10,242 nt of DNA from Nitrososphaerales archaeon TH5896 (GTDB lineage: Archaea; Thermoproteota; Nitrososphaeria; Nitrososphaerales; Nitrososphaeraceae), in the NCBI GenBank assembly GCA_014523625.1, contig JAATVP010000048.1, positions 1-10,242 of the forward strand. The letters run 5' to 3'. Positions 1 through 6,038 of the stretch are shown here, one piece after another. Below the pieces are notes generated by a model. It saw only the letters and a program-made list of their open reading frames with translations, made no database searches and had not been told where the DNA came from. A program made the position numbers and the translations under genes. Each line of letters opens with the position of its first letter. Within the stretch, counting starts at the first letter, position 1.

Positions 1-791
1 GGTTTAGGAGCCTTTGCTGTAAATGGATTGTCTAGTGTCACTTTGCTGCGTAGTAGCGGTGACTTTTCATTCAATTCTTCACCGCATCTCTTTCGGAACT
101 CCAAGTAATCATCTATCGCTTTAGCGCATTCAGGAGTGGTGAATGTGTAATATCTATCCTTTTTAGATTGACTGTAGACATATACCAAATACAGTCCAAA
201 CTCATCCATCTTCTTGATATCCGCTAATCGCAGGTATGGCAATGCTCCTATTCTCATTCCTGTGGATGTCATGAGCAGGATGATTACACGGGAACGAATA
301 TCACATTTATCCAGTATCTTTACTATTTCATCAGTGGAATATGGTCTATCCTGATTATAATGACCTTCATCATTAGGTAAAAAGCGTTTAATCTTCTTTG
401 TATTTAATACGACATCATTCATTTCAACGAAATGAAGTAGTGCAGCACAGTATACCTGGATACTCCAATATTTTAACTTCTTAACTTCCTTCAGGTATTC
501 AATATGACTTATGATTTTGGACTCAATAACACTGGGCTTTGTGTCAATTAAGGTCTGTAAATCGTCATTCTTTACAGTTATTTCGATAAAATGCTTGAAT
601 GCATGACGGTATGTCCGTTTTGTATCTGGCGAATTTACACCTTCAGTTACTTGATATATCCTTCTTCCTCTTCCGCTGTCTGCCCTGCGTAGAATGAGGA
701 TGGAAAAAAAGGAGTATCCGCCACCATGTGTATGTAAACTGATATCTTGATTCAGGTATTTATATGAAGGAAATGCTTCGTCTAAATACTT
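1..791 (-). pseudogene. Archaeal tyrosine recombinase/integrase, partial, 5' end defective
   Basis: An open minus-strand frame of 263 codons runs off the left edge. It reads as a thaumarchaeal phage-type integrase: an N-terminal SAM-like DNA-binding part (VNSPDTKRTYRHAFKHF, about 610-655), then the start of the catalytic domain with the box TGMRIGALPYLRLADI, whose Arg (252-254) matches the first catalytic Arg. It continues through YTFTTPECAKAIDDYLEFRK and SPLLR. The later catalytic His/Arg and the Tyr lie outside the window. Such enzymes cut and rejoin DNA at attachment sites of integrated elements. There is no ATG, GTG or TTG between the in-frame stop at 792-794 and a Met deep inside the protein (near 420), so the 5' end is missing or shifted. 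An ATG at 727 in another frame gives 26 acidic codons that stop at 647 near a possible junction. The family call is firm; the pseudogene status is inference. Confidence 0.8.
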
Positions 792-798
792 TTAAAGC
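785..798 (+). promoter_or_regulatory. Candidate TATA box for the VOC protein
   Basis: ATACTTTTAAAG lies about 30-40 nt upstream of the ATG at 826. A start site 25 nt downstream would give a leader of only a few bases, as is common in archaea. The box sits at the broken 5' edge of the oppositely oriented integrase. It is judged from position and AT pattern only. Confidence 0.3.
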
Positions 799-825
799 TC
801 GTAAACGATAAACCATTGTGCCAAG

Positions 826-1254
826 ATGTTTGGAAAAATCAACGCGGTTATCCTTTTAGTTGCAGACGCTCCCAAACTAATTAGCTTTTATAGAGATGTC
901 CTTGAGTTGGAAGTCAAACAAGAATCTGAAGATTGGATAGAATTATCTACGAAGGAAGGATCTACAGTCCTCGCACTATACCCTAAAAGAGACAAGAAAA
1001 AACCCTCAAATGTCAAACAAGGTTTAGACAACGGTCGGAATACGTTAATAGGATTTAATGTAAGCGATTTAGACGGCGTTTGCAAGGAATTGGAGAAAAG
1101 AGGGGTAAACTTCTTCAAGAGACCAGCCAAGGAATCATTCGGCAAACATGCTATAATTGAAGACCCAGAAGGCAATCTCATTTCAATTGCAGAAATGAAG
1201 CTTAAAGATGAATACACTCAGATATCGTACTATCATGGATTTGCTCCAGAATAA
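826..1254 (+). CDS. Glyoxalase/bleomycin-resistance (VOC) fold protein
   Basis: A 142-residue protein with the two-module VOC layout. The first half holds INAVILLVADAPKLISFYRDVLEL, the usual opening strand followed by the xxFYxxVLGL helix. The second half holds a GFNVSDLD strand, then ELEKRGVNF and the closing GKHAIIEDPEGNLISIAE, matching the family pattern DPxGNxxxLxE. The length is normal for a single-domain member acting as a dimer. The Glu in the closing strand (IAE) is a plausible metal ligand, but the usual His near the N-terminus is not evident, so a lyase or dioxygenase activity cannot be assigned and the substrate is unknown. The ATG at 826 gives a complete N-terminus. It is the one intact gene among three degraded ones, which suggests it is still under selection or is a recent arrival. 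No partner gene indicates a pathway. Confidence 0.85.
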   Translation: MFGKINAVILLVADAPKLISFYRDVLELEVKQESEDWIELSTKEGSTVLALYPKRDKKKPSNVKQGLDNGRNTLIGFNVSDLDGVCKELEKRGVNFFKRPAKESFGKHAIIEDPEGNLISIAEMKLKDEYTQISYYHGFAPE

Positions 1255-1430
1255 TGAGGGGTCAATTCGTACCTTCAAGGTTGGACACTTGTAATCAAAA
1301 TCAAATCTCTTCTGAACGCCGCAGCAATTTAGGTAGCATAATCACCTGTTGACTGTGCTCACACTATAGCTCGGTAAACGCTAAATATTGAGCTTCCCAG
1401 ACAAAATGCTTAGTTCGTTCTAATAGGTTA

Positions 1431-1448
1431 ACAGGATACAAATCCTGT
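1431..1448. repeat. 7-bp hairpin, ACAGGAT / ATCCTGT
   Basis: A perfect 7-bp inverted repeat around a 4-nt loop (ACAA) lies in the gap between the convergent VOC gene and amidohydrolase remnant. It has no T-run, so it is not an obvious terminator. It resembles a tRNA T-arm superficially, but the loop length and flanks do not fit a tRNA. Confidence 0.5.
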
Positions 1449-1464
1449 CAGTGGTACAGAGCAT

Positions 1465-1483
1465 TGAATTAGTCCCTAATTCA
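1465..1483. repeat. 8-bp hairpin over the amidohydrolase stop codon
   Basis: TGAATTAG and CTAATTCA pair perfectly around a 3-nt loop (TCC). On the minus strand the structure begins at the TGA stop of the amidohydrolase remnant, so it could act at the 3' end of that transcript. The low GC content makes it weak. Confidence 0.45.
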
Positions 1484-2228
1484 CAACCTGAAAATATTTT
1501 TTGTGTTTCTTGACATCATCAAATCATATGAATCTTCATCAAGTTCAAGCATTCGAACAAATCCGAGGTAGGAATCCATGTTAGAAATGGGCCAATCACT
1601 TCCATATAAAAGACGATGAGGCTTGCCTACATAATTTAGCAGATCATTTATCTGACTAACATATCGGGTAGCAGAAAGTAATCCAAAATCTCCAACGACT
1701 AGACCAGAAATATCTGAATAGACATTGGAATTCTTGTACAAGACTTCTTGGCAATCGGCTATCCAGGGGTTTCCCAGATGACACATGACTATCCTCAACT
1801 CAGGATTGTCTACTGCAATGTCATCAATATTCAATGAATGGGCATACCTCAGCTTAGCCGTGCTTGAATAAGCGTCTCCAGTATGGATCATGACAGGAAC
1901 TCTATATTCAATACAAATATCGTACACTTTCTGATACTTCTTGTCGTAAGGATAATAGTGCTCATATCCACAATACAGCTTTATGCCTTTGATGAGACCA
2001 TCTTTGAGCCAGATTTTGAATTGTTTCAAATCTTCCTCAGTATGATTATCGATCGTAAAACCAGCTACAATTCCGATCCTATCTTTTATATTTTCATTCT
2101 TATCAATGATATCAATGATTTGCGAGGTAGAAGGCCTGTTCGCATCGACCTTCTACCTTGAATTTTTTTACTTGTGATCTTATTTTATCATACTTATTCA
2201 GGTGAACATGACAATCTATGATAGGCAT
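1481..2228 (-). pseudogene. Amidohydrolase-2 family metal-dependent hydrolase, frameshifted
   Basis: Two frames together encode an amidohydrolase-2 TIM-barrel protein. The N-terminus starts at ATG 2228 with MPIIDCHVHLNKYD, which holds the HxH metal motif, and stops at 2112. The rest, open from about 2145 to 1481, carries VMIHTGD, VMCHLGNPW and LLYGSDWP, supplying the further metal His residues and the catalytic Asp. The break is explained by a 7-nt insertion (GTAGAAG on the minus strand, 2149-2155 within alignment ambiguity). Removing it gives a continuous FKVDANRPSTSQIIDIIDKN. The repaired protein would have about 246 residues, shorter than the roughly 270-290 usual for the family. The shortfall lies between HVHLNKYD and KVDANRPST, so an internal deletion is also likely. 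The remaining 182-residue part from TTG 2029 lacks HxH and should be inactive. The substrate is unknown. It follows the acetyltransferase remnant in the same direction, probably once co-transcribed. Confidence 0.85.
2126..2157. repeat. 9-bp perfect inverted repeat at the amidohydrolase frameshift
   Basis: GGTAGAAGG (2126-2134) and CCTTCTACC (2149-2157) are exact reverse complements around a 14-nt spacer. The repeat coincides with the frame break, and one arm contains the 7 extra bases. This fits a mutation templated by the opposite arm. Confidence 0.85.
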
Positions 2229-2808
2229 GAATGTCTCTAACTCTTTTATCATAGTTCGGAAGTATTTTAATAAACTTAAAACCATTATCGAGCTCAAATG
2301 ATAACACTGGGTCATGTAATTCTCCATTGATCACTATCAGCGTACTCAGAAGCAGACATCTTGTCTGCATAATCCTGGTAGTTAAATAATCTCCCTCCAC
2401 TGATCATTCTTCTCAAGCCTATTCTTAGAACTAGTTCCTTTCGCGCGCCATAGAGCATACTCCCAATGCCTTCGTGTCTAAATTTCGGGTGTGTTGATAT
2501 ATCAGCTCCGTAACGGCTCATGGTCGGTAAAAATGCCGTTTGAGGTGATTCCACGTATGCTCTGCATATTCTGGATTAAGTGTTACTCTCAGAGTACTGG
2601 CAGATCCAACAACTTCACCATCTTCTTCAACAGCAACAAATTGGCCCTGTGGAAATACCTGGAGGTGACTTGTTAATTCATCCGGATGCCAGATATTGCC
2701 ATACCGAGCTAATACTGGAAATGACTCCTCCTGCAATTTCACTATTTCTTCAATATCATCTGGTCGAGTATTTCTGATTATCAAGTGAACATTATGATCT
2801 TTGTTCAT
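2194..2808 (-). pseudogene. GNAT N-acetyltransferase, multiply frameshifted
   Basis: Fragments in successive frames make up one acetyltransferase. From ATG 2808 comes NVHLIIRNTRPDDIEEIVKL through FVAVEEDGEVVGSAS and NPEYAEHTW. A short stretch NGIFTDHEP follows in a second frame (about 2560-2525). A third frame then has YGADISTHPKFRHEGIGSML, with the acetyl-CoA pyrophosphate motif RHEGIG, followed by RRMISGGRLFNYQDYADKMS. The last frame has VINGELHDPVLSFELDNGFKF and IKILPNY. The order and motifs match the GNAT domain that in many organisms is stand-alone or fused to a nitrilase-type amidohydrolase. About 205 codons are covered, close to a full domain, but the C-terminal tail merges into the start of the amidohydrolase remnant, suggesting a deletion. 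At least three indels make a functional protein very unlikely. The acetyl acceptor is unknown. Confidence 0.85.
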
Positions 2809-2833
2809 AATTGCTATTTTCTACAATCTTGCA

Positions 2834-2849
2834 GGATATATTACTATAT
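2834..2849 (-). promoter_or_regulatory. Candidate TATA box of the acetyltransferase remnant
   Basis: On the minus strand an AT stretch (ATATAGTAATATATCC) lies about 26-40 nt upstream of ATG 2808. The spacing fits a TATA box with a nearly leaderless transcript. It is a relic if the gene is dead. Confidence 0.3.
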
Positions 2850-3028
2850 CGTGAGTGTTACGAATACAATGGCCTATCTATTGGATATGTCAACAGTGAA
2901 AAGGAGGAGCTTTCTAATAACTAGCAGATTCAGAACCTATTACTTTCGACTGGTAACAATAAGGATAAATCGGCTAGAAAAAATCAAAGCATAGAATCCT
3001 CACCGTCCACCATGTGGCCATTCGTTTA

Positions 3029-3042
3029 TCAGACATGTCTGA
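3029..3042. promoter_or_regulatory. 14-bp perfect palindrome TCAGACATGTCTGA
   Basis: The sequence is fully self-complementary with no spacer. Such dyads are typical of homodimeric regulator sites or restriction-type recognition. No gene start lies close enough to name a regulated gene; the acetyltransferase remnant starts about 220 nt away and points away. Confidence 0.35.
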
Positions 3043-3306
3043 ACGTTTTCCAAGTATCTATAAAAGATCATAGCACAAAAATAGTAAGGCAAATGAAATT
3101 CTTATTGCGAAATTATGGCTAGTGTGATCAAATGGAATGGTTATCACAGGTTAGATTTATGACGCAGGTCAGAAGTTAACCTAATCTAAAACAAAAGTCT
3201 GTGTATCAGTATTTATCAGTGCCCATTGCTGACTAGCTCGTGATGAACTTTACAATTTTGTAAAAAAGGAGCCAGGAACTTGGTCATCAATTTAAAAACT
3301 AATCTA

Positions 3307-3348
3307 GGACGACCAGGTCATTGAACTCATAAACAGCACTGGTGGTCC
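3307..3348. repeat. Hairpin in repeat copy 1
   Basis: GGACGACCAG (3307-3316) pairs with CTGGTGGTCC (3339-3348) at 9 of 10 positions, with one internal G-G mismatch and a 22-nt loop. The 5' arm begins inside the repeated ten-mer. Confidence 0.55.
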
Positions 3349-3434
3349 ATTCCAATAGGAACTTGTCTTTCATACTTATGGGGGGAGATAAAAAGACATT
3401 CCGGAACATAGTTATTCTTATCTAAATTTAAAGA

Positions 3435-3475
3435 TAGGACGACCGGGGACGAAGAGAAAGGAAAGGGCCGTCCTA
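3435..3475. repeat. Hairpin in repeat copy 2
   Basis: TAGGACG (3435-3441) pairs perfectly with CGTCCTA (3469-3475). The stem extends past one A-C mismatch by two further pairs (CC with GG). The 5' arm is the repeated ten-mer, and the loop is purine-rich and unrelated to that of copy 1. Confidence 0.55.
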
Positions 3476-3831
3476 CCCAAACGATATGCAGTTCTATGAA
3501 CTCACGTTATATGTGGCGTTATCACATAAAAGAGATTCCGGAACATGGTTATCGTTATTCAGGATTTAGAATCCAAAGGCATGAAGAATAACCAGGCGAC
3601 ACACACCTTGACCTAGTAGCTTCTTCCATTTAGCTTGTTGGGAAGAGACGTATGAGAATAGTACGTCATGAAGGAAGTGAATATAACAGCGAGAACAAAA
3701 GTGATGGGCAAGGTAGACGACCTGATAAACCAGTATTATGTAGGAATTAGGCTAAGTCTAGCGTACCTGTAGAATAACAAACGCAGTAAGATCAACTAGG
3801 GTAGAATTCTAGATGATACCTTGTCCGATTA

Positions 3832-3862
3832 CCGTTGCACTATTTGAATGCAGGTGCAACGG
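3832..3862. repeat. 9-bp inverted repeat CCGTTGCAC / GTGCAACGG
   Basis: Perfect arms at 3832-3840 and 3854-3862 flank a 13-nt AT-richer spacer. It could be an RNA hairpin or a protein-binding dyad. No adjacent start codon suggests a target. Confidence 0.55.
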
Positions 3863-4005
3863 CGCCAGACTAGGTGGTGGATATGACAAATAGTGCTGCT
3901 AAGTATGCAAATTTCGATATTTTATCAATACAAATATGCTAACTTTTAGGTATAAATAAAGAACACGTACGAAAGGAATGCTTCGAATTCTATGGCAAAT
4001 TAGTA

Positions 4006-4033
4006 AAATATTCCTCCAAAAAGGGAAATATTT
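4006..4033. repeat. AT-rich hairpin with one bulge
   Basis: AAATATTCC (4006-4014) pairs with GGAAATATTT (4024-4033) when one A is bulged, around a 9-nt loop. It is mostly A-T pairs, so it may arise from base composition. Confidence 0.3.
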
Positions 4034-4134
4034 AAAGAAATGTCTTTGACTACTATATAGGAAGAACTTGTGGGATAGGAAGACGATATTAAAGCTGAGC
4101 ACATGTCTAACTATTCCATTTCTTCTTCGAATGC

Positions 4135-4174
4135 GGCCGGGGAAGGTTCGTTATTGTAGGACCATCCCCTGGCC
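4135..4174. ncRNA. Strong GC-rich stem-loop, possible small RNA element
   Basis: A long imperfect hairpin. GGCC (4135-4138) pairs with GGCC (4171-4174); GGGGA (4139-4143) with TCCCC (4165-4169), with T4170 bulged; A4144 opposes A4164; GGTTC (4145-4149) pairs with GGACC (4159-4163), including one G-U pair; the loop is GTTATTGTA. The fourteen pairs, mostly G-C, stand out in AT-rich surroundings. It lacks the SRP RNA core and tRNA features, and no T-run follows on either strand that would make it a simple terminator. The structure is visible; the RNA role is inference. Confidence 0.4.
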
Positions 4175-4484
4175 AAACAATTGCTACCATTAGATTCGGT
4201 TAAATCATTTGTGATTCGAAGTGGTTAAGGAATAGCAAAAGTCACTTTTTGTAATTCTTTTATGTGTTAGGCTATCAGAATATTGATTGACAATTAGCGC
4301 CTAAAGTTATAGCCGAACATTCATTCATCTGCAGATACGTTTACCTATGAAATACCTACGACAACTAAAGGTCATGCCTTTTATGTATTTCAGTTCTTCC
4401 TACAACAATTGCAATATCTCTTAACATTTCAAATAATAAGATCTCCCCAATGAATTTATCTAGCGTACATTACAGAAGTATAAG

Positions 4485-4877
4485 ATGAGAATTGATAAGA
4501 AATTTGCATTAACCGTGACCATAAGTATTCTTGTGACAATTTTAGTCTATATAGGGATAGTTACTTCGCTCGAAAGGCCTACCCTTAGTAGAACGCCAAT
4601 ATCAAAGGAAAACGCCATCTTGATTGTGATTGATAATAGGAATCTAACCTCCTCTGAACGCCAAGATATTGTCACAGAATTTGTACACATAAAAGGAAAC
4701 GGGTCATTCTACGAATCAAACCTCAACTCCAACCACATAGGCCGACATTTGGGCGATTCTCATCCGACTATAAACAATGCCAATTACTTTGTATGGAAGG
4801 TAACAGACAAAAAGAATAATTTCACATATTTCGTTGATAATTTGAATGGCGAAATAGTCTCTGAATTCAGTCAATGA
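4485..4877 (+). CDS. Small membrane-anchored protein, PepSY-like
   Basis: A 130-residue protein. Residues 8-29 form one hydrophobic segment after a basic start (MRIDKK), so it is an N-in signal anchor or uncleaved signal peptide with about 100 residues outside. The outer part starts with ISKENAILIVIDNRNLTSSE and ends with YFVWKVTDKKNNFTYFVDNLNGEIVSEF. That order (a helix after a KENA-type start, then W-x-V ... Y-x-V-D ... G-E-I) resembles a PepSY domain, a small module often found on secreted proteins and thought to inhibit proteases or bind ligands. His84, His88 and His93 cluster in the middle. The weak box AATTTATC (4453-4460) lies about 28 nt before the ATG, which would fit a leaderless transcript. 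The gene stands alone, convergent with tmk 204 nt away. The gene is probably real; the PepSY link is tentative. Confidence 0.65.
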   Translation: MRIDKKFALTVTISILVTILVYIGIVTSLERPTLSRTPISKENAILIVIDNRNLTSSERQDIVTEFVHIKGNGSFYESNLNSNHIGRHLGDSHPTINNANYFVWKVTDKKNNFTYFVDNLNGEIVSEFSQ

Positions 4878-5081
4878 TTGGCTAAATATTTGTCTTGATC
4901 TGCTGAATATCTAAGACCATTGGAAACATTACAATAAAGAGACATTGATAGTGAATTTCTATAACTAGTACTCACATATATAGTAAAAAAGAGTTTAAGG
5001 CTAAATAAGTAACTACAAGTCGCATTGAACAATACAGGCGGTAAGTAACAAATAGATAGTAGCTTGCTTTAATAGGATAAT

Positions 5082-5681
5082 TTAGATTATCTTGTATCGC
5101 TCAGCTATCTTAATCACTTCCTTGTGGATTTCTTCCTTAGACTTGTTGTTTGTATCAACTATCCTCCAACCGTAGGCGTCTGCATATTTGAGAAAGTAGC
5201 TTCTTACCCTTCTAAGATAATTCTTATTTTGTTCATTGACGTCTGGATTCGAATTTCTGGACATAGATTCTTCTACAGATATATCCAGTATTATAATTAG
5301 ATTAGCTTGTGGCATCTCTCCGTCGAGAGATTCAAGCCATTCATGTCTAGTAATTCCATCTGCCAGCCCATAAATAATATTACTTTGATAGTAGCGATTC
5401 ATAACAATGATCGATCCCTGATCAAGTAATCTTTCAATGTAAGGCTTCTCTTCGTATCTATTTAGTGCAAATAAAACGTGTAACGCATATGGATTGTATA
5501 GTGTCTGGCCTTTCAGGTGTCTATGGATTTCGATTCCACTAAAGGTACTATAATTGGGAAAATTCATTTGCACTGCCTTAAAGCTTGTCGTAGAGCTAAC
5601 ATAATCCACAAGTAGCTTTGATTGCGTTGTTTTCCCTGATTTATCTATTCCCTCAAGAACTATGATCTTACCATTTGTCAT
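5082..5681 (-). CDS. tmk: Thymidylate kinase (dTMP kinase)
   Basis: A 199-residue P-loop kinase that phosphorylates dTMP to dTDP with ATP in the cytosol, needed for dTTP and DNA synthesis. The N-terminus is IIVLEGIDKSGKTTQSKLL, where residues 11-19 are the Walker A loop in the thymidylate-kinase form GxDxSGKTT. FPNYST (41-46) and LNRYEEKPYIERLL (73-86) match the dTMP-binding region. MNRYYQSN (94-101) occupies the place of the DR(Y/F/H) motif, with Asn in place of Asp. LIIILDISVEESMSR (127-142) and LRRVRSYFLKYA (156-167) are the late strand and the LID-side helix. Length is normal. The ATG at 5681 is supported by direct entry into the first strand. It is monocistronic, with a 357-nt gap upstream carrying its own TATA-like box. 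Asn95 is the one departure from the standard motif. Confidence 0.92.
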   Translation of the reverse strand: MTNGKIIVLEGIDKSGKTTQSKLLVDYVSSTTSFKAVQMNFPNYSTFSGIEIHRHLKGQTLYNPYALHVLFALNRYEEKPYIERLLDQGSIIVMNRYYQSNIIYGLADGITRHEWLESLDGEMPQANLIIILDISVEESMSRNSNPDVNEQNKNYLRRVRSYFLKYADAYGWRIVDTNNKSKEEIHKEVIKIAERYKII

Positions 5682-6038
5682 AAATTTTCAACTTTTCTCT
5701 TTTGTATTGTTCCGAATATTTATTTCAATACAACCACCACTCTAGTCATTAAAAGACCAGAACTTAAATATGCCAGGTATTTACTTTGTTCATGAAAAGC
5801 AGTTAGAACTCCTCTAGTTTGCTTCAGACTATTCTTACTGCATTTGTCATCTCCTATTTTCTTAAGATATGTGCTTGAATGCAATGGAATGGATGAAAAA
5901 TGGCTGTTAAGAAAGGGTTTTTCCTATTTCCGATATGACAATATTCAATGAGATGGCACACTAATAATAAACACATAATTCATTTCCTATTTTTTCGAAG
6001 ATCGAATCCGTTGCGTTACAGGCTACAAGACACCATAT
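5682..6038. other. Gap between the CinA-like gene and tmk; nothing but promoter signals
   Basis: The 357-nt AT-rich stretch has no open frame of note, no tRNA and no strong hairpin. Its right part follows the stop of the CinA-like gene, and its left part holds the probable tmk promoter. A second TATA-like stretch on the minus strand, CATATTTAAG, lies near 5764-5774. Confidence 0.5.
5715..5725 (-). promoter_or_regulatory. Candidate TATA box of tmk
   Basis: AAATAAATATT on the minus strand ends about 34 nt before ATG 5681. A start site about 26 nt downstream would give a leader near 13 nt. There is no good Shine-Dalgarno sequence (GAAAAG is the closest purine run). Confidence 0.35.

Larger units (their letters stand above)
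3262..3580. repeat. Degenerate tandem repeat, about 130-137-nt period
   Basis: Three related stretches occur near 3262-3314, 3390-3444 and 3528-3580. Copies 2 and 3 share AAAAGA, ATTCCGGAACAT, GTTAT, TTAT and ATTTA in the same order over about 40 nt with few mismatches. Copies 1 and 2 share AAAAAG, GGAAC and the exact ten bases TAGGACGACC (3305-3314 and 3435-3444). The GGAAC cores lie at 3275, 3403 and 3540, giving spacings of 128 and 137. Sequence between the cores differs. Copy 1 is the most diverged. Confidence 0.6.
2809..4484. other. 1.7-kb gene-poor region with structured repeats
   Basis: No open frame here looks like a protein. The longest are AT-rich frames with hydrophobic, low-complexity translations (for example 3899-4102 minus) and a 34-codon frame at 3668-3772 plus. 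I found no tRNA T-arm, no SRP RNA or RNase P RNA core and no intact transposase. The region does contain a 14-bp palindrome (3029-3042), degenerate tandem repeats with hairpins (3262-3580), an inverted repeat (3832-3862), an AT hairpin (4006-4033) and a GC-rich stem-loop (4135-4174). It could hold unannotated small RNAs or the remains of an element. Confidence 0.6.

Noticed and set aside
1425..1462. tRNA-like 3' half around the ACAGGAT hairpin
   Set aside because: The T-loop would be 4 or 8 nt, not 7, the TTCGA-type loop is absent, and no acceptor or anticodon arm can be built upstream.
1481..2808. Programmed frameshifting to produce the amidohydrolase and acetyltransferase
   Set aside because: The breaks do not sit on slippery heptamers. 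One is a 7-nt insertion, and the acetyltransferase needs three shifts, so decay is simpler.
2785..2994. 69-codon plus-strand frame next to the acetyltransferase start
   Set aside because: It overlaps the 5' end of the acetyltransferase remnant in antisense and has no recognisable domain.
3430..3480. RNase P or SRP RNA fragment suggested by GACGAAGAGAAAGGAAAGG
   Set aside because: The conserved cores of those RNAs (such as the SRP GGAAGG/GNAR loops in context, or the P4 regions of RNase P) are not present in order.
3668..3772. 34-codon frame beginning MKEVNITARTKV
   Set aside because: It is too short, has no promoter or ribosome-binding signal that I can defend, and no family resemblance.
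3899..4102. 67-codon minus-strand frame
   Set aside because: Low-complexity Phe/Leu/Ile/Arg-rich translation of AT-rich DNA with no motif; looks like chance.
2791..4484. CRISPR array in the repeat region
   Set aside because: The repeats are degenerate, only two or three in number, and spaced about 130 nt apart, unlike the short near-identical repeats with 30-40-nt spacers of CRISPR.
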